From: Warburgia ugandensis
Lineage: Eukaryota > Streptophyta > Magnoliopsida > Canellales > Canellaceae
Length of the DNA stretch: 64,000 nt
Assembly (NCBI GenBank): GCA_035236585.1
Contig: CP141128.1
Location: 52,379,257-52,443,256, forward strand
Direction: 5' to 3'
The notes under the pieces: model-generated
What the model saw: the letters and a program-made list of their open reading frames with translations, nothing else
What the model was told of the DNA's origin: nothing
The model's database searches: none
Translations under genes and position numbers: made by a program
Shown: piece after piece, positions 35,402-44,929 of the stretch
How positions within the stretch are numbered: the stretch's first letter is position 1
Layout: each line of letters starts with the position of its first letter

Positions 35402-37635
35402 TGTAACAGCCCACAATTTTAATTCTTTTAAGGCTAATTGTATGTGTTAAAATAGATTATGAAACCTCATAATTTGAGTAGTACTCGAAAAAACAATTTG
35501 AACGACAATAAGAACATAGAAATCAGAGTCCAAATGAGGAAGATATGATCTTCCAAACATTAACAAAAAAAAAAAAAAATTTAACCACTTAAATGAATGG
35601 GGGCCAGAATTGATACTAGCACCCCCTCACTTAAGTGAAGTCAACAAGTGTCGGGTTTGTTTTCCTCCCAAACTAACAGACACAAGAAAAAAAAAAAGAA
35701 GAACATCCCGATGAAGGGGAGAAGGGAAGAAGAAGAGAGGAGAGAAGGAAGAGGGGAGAGGAGAAGGAGAGAAGACAGACATGGCTAGATTTGCACACTA
35801 GGAAACCCACCCACACCAGAAGAAGAGGAGCATTAGGGTTTTTTGGTGCTGGATTTTGTAGGTGCCACAAAAGAATACAACGACATGGATCATTGATCCG
35901 AGCCGATAGATCTTCTCAGGGCACAAGCACGAACCAAAAATAATCTGTGCATTGTTGAACACCAGATTGTAGGGAATATCGTCACACACCTAGGGTGGAG
36001 GGTTTTTTTTTGGACAAGAGCCAATCTAGCCCATTCTAAAAGGGGGAAAACATCTACAAAACCTAACTCTTGATTTGATGAATTTTACTAAATCCATGCG
36101 TTTTATGCTAGATCTAGATTTATGGATGATCCAACCATCCAATTCCTAATCCAAGCTTAGGGATAGGTAATTAAGGGCATGATTTAGCTTAGATGACACA
36201 AAAATTTTAGATCTAGACTGAAAACTGGTTAGACAATCTCAACCATCCAATCGAGTACTATTCACACAATAATTTTATACTGTATGATCGATGATCAGAC
36301 ATCACAGATGAGTCTTAGAGTATTGAATTAGTAGTACATGGCACAAATTAAAGAATCTGGATTGAAGTTGATCAAATAGCCTAAATCATCTGATTGGACA
36401 GTAGAGTAACAAGGAGTTGGCCATCTCTGATTGAGTGATCAGAAGCCACCATTGTGTACCCTAAACTTTAATAAGTTAAGATACTAGAAAAACTTCAAGA
36501 TAAAGCCACTGGACAATGAAAACAACTTACAGTTACTTAAGATGAATGGTGGATAGCCAATCTAAGGCCAATGGCATGGATTGGAAATCCAGTAACTATT
36601 GTCATTCAATTAGCTATCAACCAATAGCTAATGAAATGCCCTTAGCACAGTAATAAGCACTGGCAACTCGCCTTATGAAGACCAATGTCAGGGACAAACT
36701 TAGAGGAAGTTTCCATTGTGGAAAAGCTAGGAGAAGTCCTAGAATTATATATCTATATATGTGTTAGTATTTTTACAGAGGTGTGACTGGTTGGGAGCAT
36801 GTACGCGAACTGAATAAAATATTTGCACCAGTGAACTAGAAGATCTCCATTTGAGGTAGGTGGAATTAAGATTGCCAAGATTTTTGCTATATATGCATGT
36901 GTATATGAATTTCAAGCATTGAAACTAATCTTTTTAGTTTATACAGAAGATAAGATGAATGTGCATGCTGAAATTGAACCATGATTAAAATGTTTATACA
37001 TAAGTTATATATTATTGTGAACCACATGAGAAAATATAAGACTAATACCAGGAACAATGCCTTGAGGTGTGTCTTTGGGTTTGGTGTGTCTTTGGTTTAA
37101 CCCACTATGCCAACTCACTATGCCAAAATAGGATAATCAACAATGATGCCTTGAGGTGTGTCTTTGGGTTTAACCCACTGTGCCAAAAGAGGATAATCAC
37201 GAACAATGCCTTGAGGTATGTCTTTGGGTTTAACCCACTACACCAACTCACTACACCAAAAGAGGATAATCAAGAACAATGCCTTAAGGTGTGTCTTTGG
37301 GTTTAACCCACTTTGCTGACTCACTACACCAAAAGAGGATAATCAAGAACAATTCCTTAAGGTGTGTCTTTGGGTTTGATGCATCATTGGGTTTAACCAA
37401 CTGCATCGACTCACTGTGTTAAGAGGGGAAAATTTGTCCACTATGTACTTGATACTCACAACAACGCATCGGTATTTGGTAATGTGAAATGGCTTGTAAG
37501 AGCAAAAACTGGTATCAGGAAAAGAAAATGACTTGTGAGTTTTACATGTGATTGCATACTTTGCATTTCAAAACCCAGGTCACTATGTCAATGTCTTCTG
37601 TATTTACAGGTGTTATGAAAACTCAGGTCATCACA
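35402..37635 (+). mobile_element. 5' LTR of Tekay element
   Basis: 2,234 bp from TGTAACAGCCC to AGGTCATCACA, directly followed by the primer site. It matches the 3' LTR at 44,930 closely by eye except that about 730 bp present in the 3' LTR (about 47,167-47,895) are missing here near 37,575. Contains a GA-rich purine tract at about 35,680-35,780 and a minisatellite at 37,050-37,412. Confidence 0.9.
37050..37412 (+). repeat. ~74-bp minisatellite in 5' LTR, about five units
   Basis: The unit contains 'aacaatgccttgaggtgtgtc', 'tttgggtttaacccac' and 'ccaaaagaggataatca'. Five units of 60-90 bp are visible; the first and last carry an extra 'gtttggtgtgtctttgg'-like insert. The 3' LTR has the same kind of array at 46,646-47,012. 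Confidence 0.85.
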
Positions 37636-37636
37636 A

Positions 37637-37649
37637 TTGTTATCAGAGC
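37637..37649 (+). other. Primer-binding site
   Basis: TTGTTATCAGAGC, two changes from TGGTATCAGAGC, complementary to initiator methionine tRNA, one base after the 5' LTR end. Confidence 0.85.
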
Positions 37650-37769
37650 TCTAGGTTAGTCCACTCACAACCAGTCACATTGAGTAAGTCTTAAGCAGTC
37701 TCTAAAGTAAGATGTTGGAAATGATGACTAGAGAGTAACTCATGAAAGGATCTTGTGATGAAAGGAAGG

Positions 37770-38506
37770 ATGCCACCAAAGAAGACAAGTCCAAGGACAA
37801 CAAACCCCTCTACTAAGTCATCTGACCAGGGGAGTCAAATGACAAACTTCATGGCCAACATGATGCAAAACCTTAGTCAGCTGATGTAGCAACAATAATA
37901 GATGCAACTACAGCTGCAACAACAATTACAACAACAACAACAGTAACAACAGCAACAGTCCCAAACGTCATCTATGCCTAACAGAGGTTACGGAAGTTTA
38001 GGTGGGCATCAAACTAAGGTGGATAACCTACTAGAGAGGTTTAAGAAGATTGCACCTACATTTCCTGACAATGGTGAGCCAGAAGCTGCAAAGGAGTGGA
38101 TACATGAGATAGAGAAGATATTTGAGGCCATGGATATTCCAAATGATCAAAAGGTGAAGGTGGCAACATTTGTTTTGGCAGGATCAGCTTCTTTTTGCTG
38201 GTCATCTGCAAGGAGAACATTTTTTTAGGACAGAGGTGATGTTTCTTGGCAAGAATTTAGTAATGTCTTAAACAACAAATACTTCCCTCCCCACATTAAG
38301 GCAAAGAAAGAGCAAGAATTCTTAGCATTCAAACAAAGAAGCATGACTGTTCACAAGTTTGAAGATAAGTTCACTCAATTCAAGAGAATAGTGTCAGATG
38401 TGTGCACTACAGAGGAAAAAGCAACCTGGATGTTTGTGAAAGGGTTGAACCCTCAAATTGAAGGGTAAGGTTTTCATGACTCAACCTACTAGTGTGGTTA
38501 AGGTAG
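37770..38506 (+). pseudogene. Tekay gag, 5' part
   Basis: This encodes the structural protein of the retrotransposon particle. It starts MPPKKTSPRTTNPS at 37,770, continues through a glutamine-rich stretch (37,890-37,960) with in-frame stops where CAG or CAA has become TAG or TAA, then an uninterrupted 84-codon frame from 37,974 to 38,228 with KVDNLLERFKKIAPTF, AAKEWIHEIEKIFEAMD and KVKVATFVLAGSASFCW. Past one stop it reads VSWQEFSNVLNNKYFP, EFLAFKQRSMTVHKFEDKF and TWMFVKGLNPQIEG. These are the conserved retrotransposon gag core blocks in order. The coding sequence is interrupted after TSVVKV by solo LTR C. Removing that insertion and one target copy restores collinearity with 41,235 onwards. 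Confidence 0.9.
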
Positions 38507-41229
38507 TGTAATGACCCCAAATTTTGTAATATTAAAAGCCCATAAAAAGTTTAGTTTTAAAGATAAAGACATTTTGGTCATTTCACTATCTCCTTGACTA
38601 AACCCAGGAATTTGGTCCTAAAAGTGGTTCCATTAGATGCGTCTCAGAAAAAGGAATCCAACGAGACAAAAATCACCCAAAACGGAGTTAAAATGAGCAA
38701 GATATGGCCCTTTGAAGTTAAGGGCAAAACTGTAAATTTTACAAAAAACGACTTAACCTGAAAAACACAGGTGCCCATTTTGATACGGGCACGTCTTCAA
38801 GCTCCTAGAAGCTTCTGGAACGGCAGTGTTTCAAGGAGAAACCACCGCCATTCTGGAGGTTTCCCCACCGCCATTCAAAGGCGGTTAGAACCCCTTCAGA
38901 ACCCTCTTTAAAAGCTCTATAAATAGAGCTCTTGGGTGCCTCTAATGGCAGCCCAAAACCTTGGAGAAAACCCATCGCAGAGCAGTGACCAAGAGGAGAA
39001 AACGTGGAGAGAAAACCACCCACAAAGCAGGTATGCTCAAAAACTCCCCAAACCCATCTCACCCATAGTCTTAGGCTCAATTCCCCTAAGTTTTTGCATG
39101 AAAAACCATGCAAAACGGAGCCTGGGAGCGCCACCAAGGACCCTGGGACGTCCCCAGGGCCACACTAGTTTGACAGGGTTGAACCAGGGTGACCTGAGGA
39201 TGACCCAGGTCACTAACGGGTGGGACGATCCAATAGGAACGTCCCACGTCGACGCAGGTCGACGCCTGTTTAAAAAACCAAACGGGCGTGTCCAGGGACG
39301 CGCCCGCTAAAGGGACAGGCGGGCAGAGGTATATTGCGCGTCTGCAGACTCGCACACTGAGGCGTACCCCGCAGACGCGCAGCGCGCTAGCATGCGTCAT
39401 TTTTTTTTATTACTTAAGGAAGCTGGGCGCACATCGCAAACGCACAGCGCCCTAGCATTCCTCCTTTTTTTTGTCTTTAAGACTCTATGTACATACAATA
39501 CTAAAATGCTTATAACTTGAGATCTAGAGCTCCGATTGAGACGTCGCAAAAGGCGTTGTGTCCGTATCGACGATGTAGACACATCCAAATTATAAAATCC
39601 ATGATCAAGGCCCAATCAAAGTAGGACATGACCCTTAGAATAGGGTGGTGGTGCGTGACCACTAGAACTTTGGAAAAACTGAGAATACCAAGGCCCAATT
39701 AGGACCTTAGGACACCCATAGGCATAGGGATGGACGCCTCATGCCTAAGTAATAAGACCCAACTGCTCTAAACCCATAAAAGATAGGTTAAACTAACCTT
39801 GAGTCCCCAAACCATGTTCAGGAGCGTACGAGGACAAAGGGGTTAACGCAACCTAGTCAGGTAGGTGCTCTATCGCTATTAGATTCTTTTATGAGATCTA
39901 TTATTGTTTTGAGAACATATGTTATAAGTATATGACTCGTTTAGCATGACTTGACTTAGCATGCATATGATAAACGTTTTGTACATAGACATGTTTCGTA
40001 AAAAGATTGCATATACATTATGCACACATATGTTTTGTAGACAAGTGCATATATTGCATGATTTAAGTACTTGCAAAGATTGCATGTCCTTGAGGGTTGC
40101 CAAAAGACACTGGAGTGCCGAGCGCCAGGCAGTTGTGAGGGACCCAAGAGGACTGGTTTTGAACAGAGGTTTTTGGCTTATTTGATCGTACATGATTTGG
40201 GCTTGTAAGCTCGTGGGTGCTATGCCGAGGGGTGTGGGTTGGCCACCCAGCCTCTACCACTATTAGGTGGATGGGTACCACGCCCAAAAAGGGCATGTCC
40301 CTACTTCGACTACATGTGATACAGGGGGCTACCACTAGTGTCACGGCACTGGGTCGAAGTGTCATATGCCCCGTGGAGGTATATGATCCTGTGTCCCTAG
40401 GTACCCAGGGACCACACGGTGGTGAGGTCGTAGGCATAGTGGGACCCTATGGTTTCGTGGATTTATGTGCATTGCATATGGCATGATATAAGGTTGGTCG
40501 ACCATACCATGATAAGATATCCATGAGTTGGATTCCATGAAGCATCTGATGCATATCATGATGTTATGACATATTTTTATGATTATGATGTATGATACTT
40601 TCGACTTGGATTATGACATTTCTTTAAGTCATCAGTATTTTGGTTTGACAGTGGCTTTTAATATTTATATTAAATGTGATTATTCGTACAACATGCATAT
40701 GTTTTTATGAGCACATGATTTTAAAGATCGCATGCATTATAAAACTAATAGTGATAGACTCCTACTGAGTATATTATATACTCACCCAATCCTTAACATT
40801 TTTCAGACATCAGTAAGTACTCGAGGACAGGATACGTCCGTATATATCATGGTTCAGGACAGCTTCACTCACAAAAAGAGGACATCTATGTTAGTGCTAT
40901 GAGCAAGTGAATCCAAAAGGAAACAAATACACATGTAAGTAAACTCTCAACCCTTTGGACATGTGTTTGTACTTAGTTACAGTTGGGCTATGCATTGTGA
41001 CTGGAAAGACCTGGGGAAAAACATTTATGATTTCTGAAATTTTTCAAAAACTACCTTAGTTGTTGTGAAAGCAAATGACACTCGGGGTTTTCAAAAAATG
41101 AGTTTAAAACTAAAGGTTTTCCGTTGCATTGCATGGTTTTTATAAAATGGTTTTCAAATAGGGATGCATCCTGCCTTAGGAAATTAGACATTGCATTCAA
41201 AAATGCATGAGAAAACCCGGGTCGTCACA
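38507..41229 (+). mobile_element. Solo LTR C (2,723 bp) of the CpG-rich Tekay-like family, TSD GGTAG
   Basis: It starts TGTAATGACCCC and ends GGGTCGTCACA. GGTAG is duplicated at 38,502-38,506 and 41,230-41,234. It is homologous to solo LTRs A and B over most of its length: 'ggaatccaacgagac' block near 38,653, 'ggtaccacgcccaaaaagggca' near 40,275, 'gtgatagactcctactgagtat' near 40,750, 'gggatgcatcctgcc' near 41,161. The CpG-rich middle (39,090-39,400) differs in sequence from A and B. No coding sequence is present. It lies within gag of the surrounding Tekay element and is therefore younger than that element. Confidence 0.95.
38913..38930 (+). promoter_or_regulatory. TATA box in an inverted repeat, solo LTR C
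   Basis: The box TATAAATA at 38,919-38,926 lies inside 8-bp inverted arms AGCTCTAT and ATAGAGCT separated by two bases. It occupies the position of the TATA box in LTRs A and B, so it is the likely core promoter of this LTR family. Confidence 0.5.
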
Positions 41230-41234
41230 GGTAG

Positions 41235-41514
41235 TGAAGATGGCTTCCATTGCAGAGGAGGAATAACAGAAGATGCAAACTACTATGAGAGGCATGGAAA
41301 ATGGAAGGTTTTGGGATAGTGGTAGTGGAGGATACCACGGGGAAAGGAAAAGGTTCAGTTTCTCTCCAACTTGTCAGAAGCCCTAAAAAGGACAATGCCA
41401 TAGGCCAAACAAAAAAAGGGACTCCAAATAGTGTCCTTGTTGCAACAGATTCCACTATGGCATGACATGTCATTTTTGTAATCAAAGATGTTTTTGCTAT
41501 GGAAAACAGGGACA
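41235..41514 (+). pseudogene. Tekay gag, 3' part with degenerate zinc knuckle
   Basis: It continues gag after solo LTR C: VKMASIAEEE, then FSFSPTCQKP, a cysteine-rich CPCCNRFHYGMTCHFCN and RCFCYGKQGHD. In Tekay gag this region has the form C..C..IH.G.C followed by a CCHC knuckle ending in a P-K-K-like run. Here a two-base loss near 41,514 moves the end of the knuckle (MIKDYPKKQ) into another frame, and the last Cys is replaced by Tyr. It would bind the element's RNA if intact. Confidence 0.8.
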
Positions 41515-41915
41515 TGATTAAGGACTACCCTAAGAAACAAAGTCAGACATACTCAAGTACCAGAGTAGAGCAGTTGCTCAAGATTAGGGGGAGAGTTTTT
41601 GCGTTGGCTACCAACAAGGCCCACACCTCTAATGTCGTAGTTAAAGGTATACTGTTAATATTTGACAAGCATGCACATATTTTGATTGATCCTGGTTCTA
41701 CTCATTCATTCATGTCATGTGACTTTGCATCATGTATGGATATAATTTTACAAATATTAAGATTTTGTCTAGAAGTTAGTACTGCAATGGGTGAAATGGT
41801 TGTTGCACAAGAGTTCTTACGAGACTTACCTATAGTGATTTCAGACAGAGAACTTAGTGCCAACTTAATCCTCCTGAGTATGACTGATTTTGATGTCATT
41901 TTGGGCATGGACTGA
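41499..41915 (+). pseudogene. Tekay aspartic protease
   Basis: This 138-codon open stretch encodes the protease that matures the polyprotein. The first residues (ENRDMIKDYPKKQ) are the end of the gag knuckle in a shifted frame. RGRVFALATNKA then leads to the retropepsin motif IDPGSTHSFMSCDF at 41,685-41,726 (Asp codon 41,688; DSG has become DPG, as is common in this clade). The domain continues through VVAQEFLRDLPIVI to DFDVILGMD at the end, where W of the usual GMDWL has become a stop. The catalytic Asp is intact. Confidence 0.88.
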
Positions 41916-42119
41916 TTGGAGGAAAATGGAGCACTAGTAGATTGCACAAAGAAATGAGTGACACTGTTGGGATCAAATGGGGAGTCCTTTGTACTTCAAG
42001 GATGACTAGATACATTAGGTGTTAGCATAATCTCTACTATTCAAGCAATGCATTTAATGTCTAGAGGATGTCAAGCATACTTGGCTACTATTGTGGCTTA
42101 GGAGAATTCAAGACTTCAG

Positions 42120-43560
42120 ATTGAGGAAATAAATTTGGTACATGATTTTTAGAAAGCTTTTCTTCAAGAGTTGCCTAGATTTCCTCCGAGGCAGGAGATG
42201 GAATTTACCATCAAGTTGTTACCCGGAACATCTCCCATTTTTAAAGCCCTGTATTGCATGGCTCCTGCAGACTTAAGGAGATAAAGGCCTAGTTGCAGGA
42301 ACTATTAGACCAAGGGTTTATACGCCCTAGTGTGTCACCATGGGGAACTCCAGTTTTGTTTGCGAAGAAGAAGGATGGATCTATGTGATTGTGTATTAAT
42401 TATAGACTATCAAATGGGGTCACTGTGAAGAACAAGTATCGACTACCCCGTATTGATGACCTATTTGATCGGTTGCAATCATCAAAAGTATTCTCCAAGA
42501 TTGATTTGAGATTAGGCTATCACCAACTTAGGATTCGAGACGAAGATGTTTCTAAGACTGCATTTCAAACACGCTATGGACATTATGAATTTCTTGTGAT
42601 GCCATTTGGGTTGACAAATGCACCGACAACATTTATGGAATTGATGAACCGAGTGTTTAAAGAATATTTGGACAAATTTGTTATCATCTTTATTGATGAC
42701 ATCCTTGTTTACTCCAACAGTGTGGAAGATCATAAAGAACACCTGAGGATCGTGTTAAATACTCTTCAGACTCACCATTTATATGCCAAATTCTCAAAGT
42801 GTGAATTTTGGCTGGAATAGGTTCAATTTTTTGGTCATGTTATATCTAAGGATGGTGTTACAGTTAATCCGAAGAAGATTAAAGCAATTACAAACTAGGA
42901 AAAATGTAAGACCATGATTGAGATACACAGTTTTCTTGGTTTAGATGGATACTGTCAAAGTTTTATTGAAGGTTTCTCCCATATTGCACAACCATTGACA
43001 AGATTGACCAAGAAGGAGCAAAAATTCATGTGGGCAAATGACTATGAGAGGATTTAAAGAGAAGACTCACTTCTACACCTGTTTTATCTTTCCTCGAAGA
43101 GAATGGAGGCTTCGTTTTGTATAGTGATGCTTCTAGAAAGGGATTGGGATGTGTACTCATGCAAAACTATAAGATAATGGCTTATGCATCCAGGCAATTG
43201 AAAAATCATGAGCAAAACTATCCCATGCATGATCTGGAGCTTGTTACTATAGTTTTTTCCTTGAAGATATGGAGACACATATGGAGAGAAATTTGAAGTG
43301 TTTACTGACCACAAAAGCCTTAAATATATTTTCTCTCAAAGTGACCTCAACATGAGACAAAGATGTTGGGTTGAGTACCTCAAAGATTTTGACTTTCGCA
43401 TCCAATATCACTTTGGCAAGGCTAACGTGGTTGCTGACACACTTAGGAGAAAATCAAAAGGTATAATTGCTAATTTTTCCATTAGATTAGCTTTCCTGGA
43501 TCGAGTCTTGCAAGCACAACAATTGTGTAAGGAGACTCAAACTTTAAGTGAAAAAGAAAG
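42120..43560 (+). pseudogene. Tekay reverse transcriptase and RNase H
   Basis: It copies element RNA to DNA. Blocks in order: LPRFPPRQEMEFTIKLLPGT (42,170), [23 protein letters not shown] (42,318-42,386), stop, an open 143-codon stretch 42,389-42,820 with [50 protein letters not shown] and the catalytic box [11 protein letters not shown] (FIDD at 42,689-42,700). Then GHVISKDGVTVNPKKI, YCQSFIEGFSHIAQPLTRLTKKE and RNase [46 protein letters not shown] and [14 protein letters not shown] (to about 43,460). At least three stops and two frameshifts separate these blocks, although the polymerase active site itself is preserved. Confidence 0.92.
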
Positions 43561-44883
43561 GGTTTCTTAAGGAATCTGATAGTAGTGCGAGATTTCATGG
43601 GAGACTTTTTGTATTGACAAATCCAAAGTTGAAACAGGAATTGTTGAAGGAACTGCATGATTCCAAGTTTACCATACACCCATCTAGTACAAAGATCTAC
43701 TAAGATCTAAAAAGCAACTTCTGGTGGAGAGGAATGAGGTGGGATATTGGAGAGTGTGTTGTACAATGCCTCAATTGCTCGAGAGTGAAAGCAGAACACC
43801 AAAGAGTAGTAGGTTTACTACAAACTCTGGAGCTTCTAGAGTGGAAATGGGACCACATAACCATGGATTTTATGGTTGGGTTGCCCAGAACATCTAGTGG
43901 GCATGATATGATATGGATTATCGTGGATCAACTGACCAAATTGGCTCATTTTCTACCAATACAACAGAAGCAGTCAATAGAGAGTTTGGCCAAATTATAC
44001 ATCAAGGAAATAGTGAGTCTACATGGCATGCCAATTTTGATCATATCAGATAGAGACACCAGATTCACATCTCATTTTTAGTAGCATCTTCATGTTTCAT
44101 CATAGCATTCCATCCTCAAACAATTGGACAATTAGAGAGGACCATCCAAACCCTCGAGGACCTATTGAGGGCTTGTACACTCGAGTGGAAGGGTAGTTGG
44201 GACAAGCACCTCCTATAGTGAAGTTCACATACAACAACAGTTATCATTCTATCATTGGGATGGCACCTTATGAGGTGTTGTATGGTAGACCATGTCGCAC
44301 ACCTACTTGCTGGAGTGACATAGGAGAATGATAGTTTGTCAAATTAGAACTAATTGAGCACTGCACCAAAAAAGTCAAATTGATTCAAAAATGACTAGTG
44401 GCAACACACAATAGACAGAAGAACTACATAGATCAGAGGCATAAGGACCTTGACTTTTAGGTTGGTGATCATGTTCTCCTGAGAGTCTCACCCATGAAAG
44501 AAGTGATGAGGTTCATATTGAAAGGGAAATTGAGTCCAAGGTATGTGGGACACTTTAAGATATTGGAGAGGGTGGGCTGAGTTGCCTACCGACTTTCTTT
44601 GCCTCGACAGCTATCCGAGGTTCACAATGTTTTCCATGTATTGATGCTAAGAAAATATGTTCCAAACCCCACACACATTCTTGAGTAGGTGCTAGTGGAA
44701 ATACAGCCCAATTTAACATTCCAAGAGCATGCAATATGAATTTTAGACAAGAAGGAGCAAAACTTAAGAATGAAGACCATTCCATTGGTCAAAGTACTTT
44801 GGAAACATCATTCATTGGAGGAGGCCACTTGGGAAACAGAGGACGAGATGAAGAAGACATACCCAAAGCTATTCGAAAAATGA
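43561..44883 (+). pseudogene. Tekay integrase with chromodomain
   Basis: The HHCC zinc finger is visible as LHDSKFTIHP (about 43,652) and [13 protein letters not shown] (43,764-43,800). The catalytic core has Asp in TMDFMVGLP (43,863), Asp in [12 protein letters not shown] (44,045) and, after a short deletion and frameshift, Glu in QLERTIQTLEDLLRA (44,128). Next come KFTYNNSYHSIIGMAPYEVLYGRP (44,222) and the GPY/F-like GKLSPRYVGHFKILERVG (44,525). The protein ends in a chromodomain at 44,740-44,883: ILDKKEQNLRMKTIPLVKVL, then WETEDEMKKTYPKLF and stop. Chromodomains of this type steer insertion toward silent chromatin. An open stretch runs from 43,734 to 44,081. Confidence 0.92.
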
Positions 44884-44914
44884 TATAAAGGTAATTTCAA
44901 GGATGGAATTTTCT

Positions 44915-44929
44915 TTAAGGAGGATAGAA
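44915..44929 (+). other. Polypurine tract
   Basis: AAGGAGGATAGAA directly before the 3' LTR, the plus-strand primer of the element. Confidence 0.75.

Noticed and set aside
37050..37412. Regular repeats that could suggest a CRISPR-like array
   Set aside because: The units are adjacent, diverged and without unique spacers, and the same array occurs in both LTRs of a plant retrotransposon.
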